From: VRUE01 sp040879985
Lineage (GTDB): Bacteria > Actinomycetota > Thermoleophilia > Solirubrobacterales > 70-9
Reading direction: 5' to 3'
Length of the DNA stretch: 64,000 bases
Assembly (NCBI GenBank): GCA_040879985.1
Contig: JBBDJH010000007.1
Coordinates: 69,839 to 133,838, forward strand
Every line of letters starts with the position of its first letter. The first letter of the stretch is position 1. The position numbers and the translations under genes were made by a program. This document shows positions 27,514-36,392 of this stretch, piece by piece. Under the pieces are notes generated by a model. It saw only the letters and a list, made by a program, of their open reading frames with translations. It was not told where the DNA came from and made no database searches.

Positions 27514-29556
27514 ATGCGGCTGCCTAAGCGGAAGCGCAACGCCGGGGCCGCGCTGAGCGTCCCCGCTATCAGCGCCGCAACGGAGGCTCGCACCACGCGG
27601 AGCATGACTCTGTTCGGCGAGGTGGCAATGAGGGACGCCACGATTTTCGGCCTCGGGATGGCAGCAATCGTGCCGCTTGGCATGGTCAGCGTCGCAGTCA
27701 CGACGCGCTTTTTGCCGCCGGCGGAGTTTGGGCATCTCGCGGTGCTCTTCGCGATCGCTTCGATTCTTACGGTGCTGAGCGCGATCGGATTCTCGACCGG
27801 CACGATGTTGGCGACCTATGGAATCGGCGACGGCGGCGATGACGACATGGACGGGGTCGACGCCGAAGTGGCCGAACGCGGGGAGCCGGTAGCCGCGACG
27901 ATAGCCGAGCGGCGCAGACTGCTCGGATCCGGCGTCTTGATTGTCACTGTGGTCAGCGGCTTGGTCTGCGCTGTCGTCGCGCTTATCGCCCCGATGCTTG
28001 CCGATCTCCTCGTCGGAGGCTCCCGGTGGACGGGCGCGACCCGTTGGATGGCGGCTTCGGCTTGGACGGGGACGATCTGGCGCACCGTCCATCAGGTTTA
28101 CCGGCTCGAGCGCCGGCCAGCCGCCTGGTCGATCGTCAACTCGATGCGACCGATTCTCGTGGTCGCGGCCACGGTGGCGATCTTGTTTGCCGGCGGCGGG
28201 GCCGAAGGGGTCTTGGAGGCGACCGCCCTCGGGACCGCCGCCGCAGTCGCGATCGCCATCCTCGGGACCCTTCCCTGTTACCGGTTGAGATTCCGCTGGG
28301 CTGACGTCGGCCTGATTTGGAGCTATGGGGTGCGATGGGTTCCACTCCACCTAGCCCGAGCCGCGCAGGCCAACGTGAGCATCCTCCTGCTGAGCTTCCT
28401 GGCCCCGGCGGCGACGGTCGGCTTTTACCAGGTGGCCAACCGAATCGGCCAGGCTCCCACCTTCTTCGGCGAGGGGTATATCTTCGCCTGGGTCCCCTTG
28501 GAGCGCTCCCCGATCGCAAATGCGGCGAAGGAGCACAAGGGCACGCGAGCGTTTGAGGCGCAGGTATTTCTTCTCTTCATCCTGGCCACCCTTGGCTTGC
28601 TTGTGGTAGTTACGTTGTCAGCCGACGTCCTGGTTCACATCGCCGCACCCGCCTATAGCAGCGCTGCCGCTCTGATCCCGATCCTGGCGGCGTCCCAGGC
28701 CCTGGACCTGGTCTTCCGCGGAATCTACCGAGCCACCGGGTTCCCGAATCGGCGCTACTGGTTCACCCTTCTCCTGCTGATCTGGATCGTTCCCTACGCG
28801 GGTGTTTCGGCTCTCGCGGTGAGCTTCAGCCCCCTGTATGGCGTGATCGTCGCCCAGGTAGTGGCATGGACGATCGTCGATGGGTGGATGCTCTACCTCG
28901 ATGCTCGAAACGAGGAACCAACTCCCTTCCCATGGCGCCGGATGGGTCTGGCGACCGTGGTCGCGGCCGCCTGCATCGGAATCGTCGGCCAGCTGCCGGG
29001 TAGCCCCGCCGTGCATCTCGGCGGGGCTGTGGTCGCCGTGATCGTCTGTCCGATCCTGATGCGGCTCATGGGGGTGATCACGCCGTACCACATGACGATC
29101 GTCCGAACCCTGCTCCGATCGTTGTTGCCACGGCGGATCAGCCGAAAGGAGGCCAGGCGCCGACTGGCGTCGGTGCCCGCGAGGGAGCGCGATGCCCTTC
29201 TGCTCGTTGGCCCCGAGAAGCTCTCTGTGGAAGATGCCGCTTCTCGCCTGCAGGTCCCTCCCGACTTGGTGTCCGCACGTCTGGTCCGAGGGCTGCGGCA
29301 CATCGCGGGCGCGCCCGGCGCCCTGCCGGTCGACGCCAGCATCGGCCATTACGTCGCCAACCGAGGAACGACGCTCGAACGCGATCTCGTAGCCGGACAC
29401 CTGCGTGAACAGGGGATCGACTTCCTGGAGCTACATCACCTCGACAAAACCATGAAGGTCGTCGAACGAGCCGGTCCTCGGCGAAGCCGCCGCCGGTCTT
29501 CCCCTAACGGGGGGCCGCCACAGCAAGTCCCGTCCCCTTCTGAGTCTCGAAGCTGA
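27514..29556 (+). CDS. Polysaccharide flippase (Wzx-like, MOP family) with C-terminal sigma-region-4-like domain
   Basis: A 680-residue protein. Residues about 38-535 hold 12-14 TM segments in the pattern of the oligosaccharide flippase family (DATIFGLGMAAIVPLGMVSV, FYQVANRIGQAPTFFGEGY, ILAASQALDLVFRGIYRATG). It should move undecaprenyl-linked repeat units across the membrane. Beyond the last TM, residues about 548-603 read RRLASVPARERDALLLVG, then LSVEDAASRLQVPPDLVSAR and LVRGLRHIAG, closely like sigma-70 region 4 HTH. The tail to 680 is basic. The cytoplasmic HTH on a flippase is unusual. Its 3' end overlaps the convergent methyltransferase gene by 53 bases. Confidence 0.85.
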   Translation: MRLPKRKRNAGAALSVPAISAATEARTTRSMTLFGEVAMRDATIFGLGMAAIVPLGMVSVAVTTRFLPPAEFGHLAVLFAIASILTVLSAIGFSTGTMLATYGIGDGGDDDMDGVDAEVAERGEPVAATIAERRRLLGSGVLIVTVVSGLVCAVVALIAPMLADLLVGGSRWTGATRWMAASAWTGTIWRTVHQVYRLERRPAAWSIVNSMRPILVVAATVAILFAGGGAEGVLEATALGTAAAVAIAILGTLPCYRLRFRWADVGLIWSYGVRWVPLHLARAAQANVSILLLSFLAPAATVGFYQVANRIGQAPTFFGEGYIFAWVPLERSPIANAAKEHKGTRAFEAQVFLLFILATLGLLVVVTLSADVLVHIAAPAYSSAAALIPILAASQALDLVFRGIYRATGFPNRRYWFTLLLLIWIVPYAGVSALAVSFSPLYGVIVAQVVAWTIVDGWMLYLDARNEEPTPFPWRRMGLATVVAAACIGIVGQLPGSPAVHLGGAVVAVIVCPILMRLMGVITPYHMTIVRTLLRSLLPRRISRKEARRRLASVPARERDALLLVGPEKLSVEDAASRLQVPPDLVSARLVRGLRHIAGAPGALPVDASIGHYVANRGTTLERDLVAGHLREQGIDFLELHHLDKTMKVVERAGPRRSRRRSSPNGGPPQQVPSPSESRS

Positions 29557-30277
29557 GCTCGGTGAGCTCTTCCCAGCGACGCAGGCACTCCTCCTCGGGC
29601 TCGCGCTCGGCATCGTCCAGGATCACGACAGCCCGCTCAGCCAGGTTGTCCTTCAACTCGGCCAGCGCGGGGTAGCGCGAGATCGTTCCCTTGCCCTTTG
29701 GGCCGTCGATCAACAGGAAGTCCACCCTGTCCTTTCCTAGAGCATCGAGCATCGGGCGCGGGGAATACCAATGTCCGGGAGGCTTGTATTTCCAACTCGC
29801 ATTCCCGTTCTCGGCATCCTCGTCTCCAGTTGACCACGGATGCCTCCGAGCATGGACCAGTTCTGCGTGCCCAGACAGGCTCTCCCGACCGAGATACTCG
29901 CTGATCATCCCCAACCAATTAGCGTTGTCGTCGATGCTGATTAGACGGGTTCCCGATCGGTCCGCGTAGCGCAGGTAGCGCGCAATAAAGACCGTTGAAA
30001 GCCCCGCGCCTAGCTCAAGGATGACTCGCGGTCGGTGGAACTCGGCAAGCGTGAGGACCTTGAGGATGGCGCTGGGTGAAAGTGCAAAGCCCGTCCAGGG
30101 AAGGAATGCCTCACCGAGAGGCCGCAAGGCCTCGAGCGCAAACGTGTCCTCGATCGTCCACCGCGCGGAGACCTTCCATCCCCCCAGTGGCGGTTTGGGA
30201 GGATCATTCTCAGTCGGGGACGACTCTTGGGGCGCGGTGCGTTTTCTTTCCATGCCTATCTGGTCGGTATCTGTCAC
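29504..30277 (-). CDS. Class I SAM methyltransferase-like protein (Methyltransf_24 type)
   Basis: 257 residues. ILELGAGLSTVFIARYLRYA is motif I, TRLISIDDNANWLGMI the acid after beta-2, and DFLLIDGPKGKGTISRYPAL motif IV, followed by LAERAVVILDDAERE. The LIDGP pattern with a late DDAER segment is that of the Methyltransf_24 group common in glycan loci. It lies 22 bases after the stop of the neighbouring methyltransferase gene and shares its orientation. The last 53 bases overlap the flippase gene on the other strand. Substrate unknown. Confidence 0.83.
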   Translation of the reverse strand: MTDTDQIGMERKRTAPQESSPTENDPPKPPLGGWKVSARWTIEDTFALEALRPLGEAFLPWTGFALSPSAILKVLTLAEFHRPRVILELGAGLSTVFIARYLRYADRSGTRLISIDDNANWLGMISEYLGRESLSGHAELVHARRHPWSTGDEDAENGNASWKYKPPGHWYSPRPMLDALGKDRVDFLLIDGPKGKGTISRYPALAELKDNLAERAVVILDDAEREPEEECLRRWEELTELSFETQKGTGLAVAAPR

Positions 30278-30299
30278 TGAACCGTGGCTGCTGCCTCTC

Positions 30300-31082
30300 T
30301 CATCGCGAAAGCGAAACCGTCTTGCGCTTTGGTCGGAGATGCTCGGCGATCGTCTGATCGCCCGGTAGCTGACCGGTGGCGCGCATCAGCTTGAGGTCCT
30401 GTGCGGTCGGCCGGGTGAGAGCATGCCACTCGTCCGTTTCGAAGGGCCGCAATGCGACGAAGATGTCCTGGCGGCGCCAGAGCGGCGGCGAGAAGCTGAC
30501 CTCGGGAACATCAGTGATCGCCTGTGCGTCGGACTCCGATTGGTCCATGGGCGTGGTCGTCGGGATGATGCTCGGGTGGGTGGAGTCGTCCACCCGGCCT
30601 ATGTAGCGGATCATGTACGCGGAGAGGCCGAGCAAGTCGAAGATCGTGCAGTAATCGGCGACACGCACGTGCGCGGTGTGCCCGTGCCAGCCCCACCAGT
30701 ACTGGCGGACCCCCTCGCCTTCGGCGTACTCCTGACCCTCGAAGGAGGGATGCTTGATGTAGAGGAAATCTCGCGCGCTTGCAGCGGCCGCGGTGATGAT
30801 CTCCTGCACCGTCTCTACCTCGGGGAGGTGCTCGCAGAAGTCAAGCATCGAGATGAAGGACACCTGGCCGTCGAGGTTGAGCTCTCGCGCATCGGCGACG
30901 ACGGCGTCGAGTCCTGTCCTTTTCGTGTTTTCGACCTTGTCGGGATCGAGGTCGATCCCGAGTCCGCGCTTCGCGCCGAAGCGGCTCATGCAGTGCTCGA
31001 TCGAGCCCCCCGTGGAGCAACCGAGGTCGATGAAGTCATAGCTCTCCCAGTCGACGTTCTCTAGGGCCCCCATCGGGCTCAT
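30300..31082 (-). CDS. SAM-dependent methyltransferase-like protein
   Basis: 260 residues. It starts MSPMGALENVDWESYDFIDL, with motif I FIDLGCSTGGSIEHCMSRFG, motif II GLGIDLDPDKVENTKRTGLD, and FISMLDFCEHLPEVETVQEI as the motif IV region. It lacks a long N-terminal extension. Its ATG overlaps the stop of the 1167-residue glycosyltransferase gene (31079-31082), so it is translated with it and probably modifies the same glycan. Substrate unknown. Confidence 0.83.
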   Translation of the reverse strand: MSPMGALENVDWESYDFIDLGCSTGGSIEHCMSRFGAKRGLGIDLDPDKVENTKRTGLDAVVADARELNLDGQVSFISMLDFCEHLPEVETVQEIITAAAASARDFLYIKHPSFEGQEYAEGEGVRQYWWGWHGHTAHVRVADYCTIFDLLGLSAYMIRYIGRVDDSTHPSIIPTTTPMDQSESDAQAITDVPEVSFSPPLWRRQDIFVALRPFETDEWHALTRPTAQDLKLMRATGQLPGDQTIAEHLRPKRKTVSLSR

Positions 31083-34000
31083 CCTGGCAGATCGATGCCG
31101 ACTGGCCGACGTGGCTCGCTCGCATGATCGCGGGCGCCGTCAATCGCGGACAGGAGTTCGTCGACCCGCTCCGAGAACCGGTGCCTCTCGAGGTTGTCCC
31201 TGTCCGGGGCGGAGCCGTCGGAGAGGAGCTCGACGATGAGAGACTCGAGCTGCGCTGGGGTCCCGTAGGTGCGGACGTGCGGGGGAAGCCGATTCTCCAG
31301 GCCGAGGACATCGTCGGAGATGACAGTCGCTTCGCAGGCCAGCGCGTCGTAGATCCGATTCGAAATGAAGCCGTGCTCGCGCATGTCGTCCCAGTGGTCG
31401 CAGAGCACGATCTTCGCCGAAGAGTAGACCTTGCGGAGCTCCTCGTTCGGGACGTGCTCGGCGACGACGTACTTGGTGTCGATCAGGCCCTCCCAGTTGG
31501 CGCCGTAGATCGCCAGGTCGTGGTCGGTCGGCAGGAGGTCGCGCACGATCGGCCGCAGGACTCCCCTAGAGTTGGCGACGTAGACGAGGTCGTGCTCGTA
31601 CTCGGGCGAGGGGTCCGGATAGAAGACGCCTGGGTCGGTGGCCTGCTCGAGGACGATAACCGGAGTGCTCGTTTTGTCCGCGAGGGTCTTCGAGAAGGGC
31701 TCCGACGCCACACAGACCAGATCGTATCCGTCGCACTCCTCGCCGGTCACGTCGTCGGGATGGCTGATGTTCCAGAGGATGTTGAACTGGCCAGGCTTGG
31801 GGTGGTGGCGGCTGAGGCCGCGGATCACTAGGGCGATGTCGTCGCTCAGCCCGTCGGCATCCTCCCATTCATCAAGGACCTGGATGCGGCAGGGATGCCC
31901 GCGGCCGCGCAACTCGCGTTCAATCGCCCGCGCGAAGTGGAGGTCTCCCCAACGCTGCGCCTCCTCCCAGTTGGGGGCGCTGATCTTTATGCAGAAGGCG
32001 AGCTTCTGCTGGTGCTCTTCGAGGATCTCGCCCAGGCGCCGGGCCCGGTGCGCGTAGGTGTGGCGTTGCAGCACCTCGGCGCGGAAGCGCCGGGCGAGCG
32101 CTTCGCGAAGCTCGTCGTCGGCGAGCAGGGCGTCGATCTGATCTCTGAGCCGATCCGCAGAATTCCAGACGGGAAAGTCATCGCCGAAGAGCTCGCGGGC
32201 GCCGGACTCGCAGTTGGTGAGCGCCAGCGTTCCGCAGGCCAGCGCGTCGAAGACCCGGCTGTTGACGGCTCCGTAGGGGAGGGTCGGGCCCGAGGTGTCG
32301 TCGAGCACCAGTCTCGCCGACGAGTAGATGTCGGGCAGATCCTCGTAGGGCGCCGGGCCGCGCGCATACGCCACCATCTCCGGAACCTCGTCCCAGCCCC
32401 TGCCGTAGATGTCGAGCCGCTCGTCCTCTCGCGGCGCGATCCCTGCCTGGATGTCGCGCTCCTTGCCCCAGTGGTTGCCGGTGAAGACATAGTCAGCGGT
32501 GCGCTCGGGCTCCGGCGGTCGCGGTGTGAAGCGGGCGGGGTTCGTCGCCAGGGGGAAGAAATGGGTCTTGCGGCCGCTCCTGTCCTCGATCAGCTCCGCG
32601 CTGCGCCCCGAGGAGGCGAGGATTACATCGGCGTGAGGGAACCACGGCTGTCCCAGCCAGCGCTCGGTCCAGTTGCGCACCCAGATGATCGTCGTCACCT
32701 CGCGCGGAACGCGGCGCAGATCGAACGGGTCCATCAGCGAGAGCACGTAGTCGAGGTCCTCGGGCAGGTCGTACCAGCGATCGCCCTTGCGCTCGACGTA
32801 GGTCACTCGCCAGCCCAGCGCGCCCAGCGCCTCGCCGATCTCGTGCGCGGTGTACCAGTCGCCCCAGCCGTCGGCCGGGTCGAGGCTCGTGACCGTGATG
32901 GCCACGTGCGGTCCCCGGCCGTCGGTCCAGTAGGGATCCCGGCGCAGGCGGCCGAGCCGGTACTCGCGGCGGACCTTCGGTCCCCAGCGCTCGAGAAAGA
33001 CCCGACGGTTGAGGAGGCGGTTGTTGCGCTTGAAGTCCCGGCCCTCGGAGTCCTGCGTCGCCGACTCGCGGTGGTAGAGGACCGACCGTCCGGTCGCGAC
33101 AACCGCCTCGCCGTTCGCGGTCAGGTTCAGCCCGAGGTCGACATCCTCCGTGCCGAAGCGGTAGTCCTGGCCGAAGCCGCTGACCGCTTCGAAGCGAGAG
33201 CGCTCGACCAGCAGGCAGGCGGCGGTCACCGCCGGCCCGCGGTCCTCGATGCCGAACCCGGTGTCGAAGAGGTCCTCGCCGTCGCCGGAGTTGAAGGCGT
33301 GGACGCCGCCGTTTCCCGCCCGGAACTTGACCGAGCGGTGCTGCACGGTGCGGTCGCGCCGGACCGGGTCATTTCCCGCCTCGGAGCGCAGCAGGGTGGC
33401 GCCGACGGCGGCGACTCCCTCCCTCCGATGGGCGGCGACCAGCTCCCGCAGCCAACCGGGCTCGAACGGCTCGACGTCGTTGTTGAGGAAGAGGATGAGG
33501 TCGTGACCGGAGCGCTCGACGCCCTGGGCATTTGACTTGGAGAAGGAGAGCGGCTCGGCGTTCGCGATCAACTCGAGCGGGAACGAGGGCTCCAGCGCCC
33601 ACAGGAACTCGCGGCTGCCGTCGCCGGAGTCGTTGTCGACGACGATCAGCTCGAAGTCGGGATAGTCCGTTCGCTCCTCCAGGCCCGCCACCAACCTTTC
33701 GATGTGGTCCAGGCCTTCGCGGGTCGGCACGACTATCGATACGGCCGGCCAGGTCGGCAGTTGAGGCGGTGGGCCGAGCCGCTTCCGGATCTCAGCCGCC
33801 AGCGCACCGCGGTCGGCGCTTCGCTCCTCCGCGCCGCGCCCGTCCGGCTCGATCGCGACGACGGGGGCGGACAGCTCGCCGGCCGCCGGAAAGTCAACGT
33901 TGGGCAGCCGCCCACCCGTTCTCTCCAGCTGCTCGATCCGCTTCAACGCCCGTGCCAATGCCCCCTCCGTCACATTGCGGCGGAATGCCAGCCTGCGCAA

Positions 34001-34582
34001 CGCCTTGGTGGCCCCGTGCCCCCAGCGCCAGGCACGGGACCCTGCGGCGCGGTCGATGTCCGCGCGCGTCTGGGATAGGCCGCCTGCGAGGATCGAGAGG
34101 AGCTGTTCGAGCTCGCGTATCCGAGCGCCGTACTCGCTCGCCGTGCGCCGCTCCTTTGCCTCCGCCGCCTCGAGTGTCGGCTGCTTCACGACCTCGGGGG
34201 CCTCGGCGTCGTGCCCGGCGCGCTGCTCGAGCTTCGCCTCCAGCTCGACGAGACGCGCCTCGAGCTTGGCGGCGCCGGCGGCGCGGCGATCGATCTCGCG
34301 GAGCGCCGCGTCGCGCTCGGAGGTGACGATCTCCAGCAGCCTCTGGGCCGCCCGCCGCTGGGCCTCCAAGGTCTGCGCCTCCAATGCTCCACCCTTTTGA
34401 TCGGCGCGCAGTTCGGCGAGCTCCACGCCGGTCCTGCTCAGCTCTACCTCACGCGCGGACAGCTCCTGTGTCAGCTCGGCGATCCGGTGTTCGAGCTCGA
34501 GCGCTCGAGCGGTCCCGGCCGACGAGGCCTCCCGGCGCAGTTGTGTATCGAAGAGCTGCTCGTAGGCGCGGGGATCGGACAT
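31079..34582 (-). CDS. Trifunctional glycosyltransferase: coiled coil + GT2 + two CgeB-like GT domains
   Basis: 1167 residues. About 25-180 is coiled coil, ending in a Trp/Arg-rich amphipathic segment GSRAWRWGHGATKALRRLAF of the kind that follows coiled coils in large surface-glycan transferases. About 279-520 is GT2 (AVSIVVPTREGLDHIERLVA, FELIVVDNDSGDGSREFL, LILFLNNDVEPFEPGWLREL). About 555-865 and 870-1125 are two CgeB/Glyco_trans_1_2-like domains, each with a paralogous end: LPYGAVNSRVFDALACGTLA and HGFISNRIYDALACEATVIS. It may add several sugars per repeat unit, tethered at the membrane by the coiled-coil end. It heads a two-gene unit with the methyltransferase at 30300. Confidence 0.87.
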   Translation of the reverse strand: MSDPRAYEQLFDTQLRREASSAGTARALELEHRIAELTQELSAREVELSRTGVELAELRADQKGGALEAQTLEAQRRAAQRLLEIVTSERDAALREIDRRAAGAAKLEARLVELEAKLEQRAGHDAEAPEVVKQPTLEAAEAKERRTASEYGARIRELEQLLSILAGGLSQTRADIDRAAGSRAWRWGHGATKALRRLAFRRNVTEGALARALKRIEQLERTGGRLPNVDFPAAGELSAPVVAIEPDGRGAEERSADRGALAAEIRKRLGPPPQLPTWPAVSIVVPTREGLDHIERLVAGLEERTDYPDFELIVVDNDSGDGSREFLWALEPSFPLELIANAEPLSFSKSNAQGVERSGHDLILFLNNDVEPFEPGWLRELVAAHRREGVAAVGATLLRSEAGNDPVRRDRTVQHRSVKFRAGNGGVHAFNSGDGEDLFDTGFGIEDRGPAVTAACLLVERSRFEAVSGFGQDYRFGTEDVDLGLNLTANGEAVVATGRSVLYHRESATQDSEGRDFKRNNRLLNRRVFLERWGPKVRREYRLGRLRRDPYWTDGRGPHVAITVTSLDPADGWGDWYTAHEIGEALGALGWRVTYVERKGDRWYDLPEDLDYVLSLMDPFDLRRVPREVTTIIWVRNWTERWLGQPWFPHADVILASSGRSAELIEDRSGRKTHFFPLATNPARFTPRPPEPERTADYVFTGNHWGKERDIQAGIAPREDERLDIYGRGWDEVPEMVAYARGPAPYEDLPDIYSSARLVLDDTSGPTLPYGAVNSRVFDALACGTLALTNCESGARELFGDDFPVWNSADRLRDQIDALLADDELREALARRFRAEVLQRHTYAHRARRLGEILEEHQQKLAFCIKISAPNWEEAQRWGDLHFARAIERELRGRGHPCRIQVLDEWEDADGLSDDIALVIRGLSRHHPKPGQFNILWNISHPDDVTGEECDGYDLVCVASEPFSKTLADKTSTPVIVLEQATDPGVFYPDPSPEYEHDLVYVANSRGVLRPIVRDLLPTDHDLAIYGANWEGLIDTKYVVAEHVPNEELRKVYSSAKIVLCDHWDDMREHGFISNRIYDALACEATVISDDVLGLENRLPPHVRTYGTPAQLESLIVELLSDGSAPDRDNLERHRFSERVDELLSAIDGARDHASEPRRPVGIDLPG

Positions 34583-34632
34583 GAACTGACTGCTCGTGGT
34601 GACGGTTCGGGGGGCGGACCTATGATCCGACC

Positions 34633-35445
34633 GTGGAGTCGATGCAGGCGAGCGAGTCTAGCCCGCCGCGAACGGACGACCGACGCCCGCTGCTCTCGCG
34701 GACGCTGTCACCGGCTCGCTGGGCTGAGTACGGACGGGTGTTGAAGACGGCGATATCTGCCGGCTATGCCCTCGTCACTCTCGAGGAGTTCCTCGACGGG
34801 AGGGTCGATGTCGAGGCCCAGCCGACTCTGATCCTTCGCCACGACGTCGATCAGCACCCGACGTCGGCGCTGCGGATGTCGGACGTCGAGGTCGCCCTCG
34901 GAGTTCGCTCCACCTGGTACTTCCGCTGGCGCACCGCCAACACTCAGGTGATCGCGGAGCTCCGCCGCCGCGGCGGGGAGCTCGGTTTCCACTACGAGAC
35001 CCTCTCCCGGGAGGCACGCGCGGCGGGCGAGTCGGAGGCCCCGGCGGACCTCAGCCCGGCCCGCGAGCGGCTGCGCGAGGAGATCGCGATCTTCTTGGAG
35101 CTCCACGGCCCGATCCGCAGCGTCTCTGCGCACGGCGACACGCGGGTCCCCGGCATACGCAATGGGGACCTGCTGCGCGACGAGGACTGGCGCGAGTACG
35201 GGATCGACTACGACGCCAACGACGCGATGCGCCGGCACCGGCTCGCCGCCTGGCTCACGGATCGCAGCGCCGCGGACGGGGCGTGGAGCAACGGACAGAG
35301 CCCGGAAGCGCTGTTCCGGGAGGGGGAGACGCCGATCCTCTGCCTCACCCACCCGAACAACTGGGTCTCGGGCCCGTCGCTCTGGCGGGACCGGATCGTC
35401 GCCGAGCTGGCTCGCCGGACCAGGGATGCGCCGCCGCCCCGCTAG
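34633..35445 (+). CDS. Polysaccharide deacetylase-like (NodB-type) protein
   Basis: 270 residues. TLILRHDVDQHPTSALRMSD holds the HDVD metal-binding motif of carbohydrate esterase 4/NodB-type proteins. ELGFHYETLSRE carries a later histidine, and SAHGDTRVPGIRNGDLL another. CLTHPNNWVS near the end matches the final catalytic-histidine region. No signal peptide is seen, so it may act inside the cell on a precursor. GTG 34633 or ATG 34642 could be the start. It is divergent from the 1167-residue GT gene and its last four bases overlap the convergent methyltransferase gene. The likely role is removal of N-acetyl from a sugar. Confidence 0.75.
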   Translation: MESMQASESSPPRTDDRRPLLSRTLSPARWAEYGRVLKTAISAGYALVTLEEFLDGRVDVEAQPTLILRHDVDQHPTSALRMSDVEVALGVRSTWYFRWRTANTQVIAELRRRGGELGFHYETLSREARAAGESEAPADLSPARERLREEIAIFLELHGPIRSVSAHGDTRVPGIRNGDLLRDEDWREYGIDYDANDAMRRHRLAAWLTDRSAADGAWSNGQSPEALFREGETPILCLTHPNNWVSGPSLWRDRIVAELARRTRDAPPPR

Positions 35446-36392
35446 CTCGGCTTGCGGTACGCCGCCCAGAGGTAGTCGGACTCGAGCACTCCGCGGTCGG
35501 TGAGAATCGCGTCGAGCTCGAGGATCAGCCGCACGATCTCGGGCCGCCCGGCGAAGTTGCCCATGATCCGCGCGAAGAGCTGGTGGAAGACGGCGCCGCC
35601 GTAAGGCCTCACCTCGACCGGCTCGAGATGGCTGTCCAGCGCCTGCCGGATTCGCGAGCCGGCGACGGCCTCGCTCGGATTGTCGCGCCTGAACCGTCCT
35701 TCGTCGGGGCGTCCTATGGCCGACTTCGCCTCCCCGTCCTTGCTGGTCAGGTCACGGCGAAGCTCCTCGGGCAGGCAGGCAAGCAGCCGGTTGACGATCT
35801 CGATCTGCGCGTCCGACCACTGGAACCGATCGGGGCCGACGAACTCGTCGAGGTAGACCATCCCCCCGGGCGCGAGCCAACCGGTGAGCCGCGAGACGAT
35901 CGCATCTGGGTCCTCGCAGCGATGCAGCGCGCTCTTGGCGACGACGAGCCCCAGCGGCTCGTCGGGCTCATACGTGGACAGGTTCGCCTGGGCGAACACG
36001 ACTCGCTGGCGAAGCTCCTCCGGCACGCGGGCCCTTCCGTACTCGAGCCGCTCGGCCGCGCCGTCGACGATCGCGATCGTCCGGCAAGCGTCGCTGCGAA
36101 GCAGTTCGACCTCCAGGGCGGGATCGCCACCGCGCAGCGAGACGGCGGCGGAACCGCGGTGGAAGTCATCCAGAAGCTCGGCGAAGTGAGAGGCGGTGGA
36201 GACGCTCTCGTCGCCACTGATCAGGCGGCGGATGTGGGCATTCGCGATGTCGCTCTGCCAGAAGGCGAGCACCCGGGGATTCACGGCCGGAGCGGGTGCG
36301 GCCGGCGAGGACTGTTGCTGTTGCGGAGGCGCGGCGGGCTCGGCGACCTGCCCGGCCCGCGCCTTCAGCTTCTCGAGAAAAAGATCGCTCAT
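35442..36392 (-). CDS. SAM methyltransferase-like protein
   Basis: 316 residues from ATG 36390-36392. The N-terminus MSDLFLEKLKARAGQ is followed by a Pro/Ala/Gln-rich linker, including four glutamines in a row (about 24-38). The core (about 90-230) includes CRTIAIVDGAAERLEYGRAR, LVVAKSALHRCEDPDAIVSR and LAPGGMVYLDEFVGPDR, the layout of type 11/12 methyltransferases; the glycine motif I is weak. The start overlaps the stop of the 872-residue GT (ATGA), so it is co-translated. Role in glycan methylation inferred from context only. Confidence 0.75.
   Translation of the reverse strand: MSDLFLEKLKARAGQVAEPAAPPQQQQSSPAAPAPAVNPRVLAFWQSDIANAHIRRLISGDESVSTASHFAELLDDFHRGSAAVSLRGGDPALEVELLRSDACRTIAIVDGAAERLEYGRARVPEELRQRVVFAQANLSTYEPDEPLGLVVAKSALHRCEDPDAIVSRLTGWLAPGGMVYLDEFVGPDRFQWSDAQIEIVNRLLACLPEELRRDLTSKDGEAKSAIGRPDEGRFRRDNPSEAVAGSRIRQALDSHLEPVEVRPYGGAVFHQLFARIMGNFAGRPEIVRLILELDAILTDRGVLESDYLWAAYRKPS

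Noticed and set aside
31895..33535. 546-residue plus-strand frame over the 1167-residue glycosyltransferase gene
   Set aside because: Antisense shadow with no motif; the minus-strand gene is clear.
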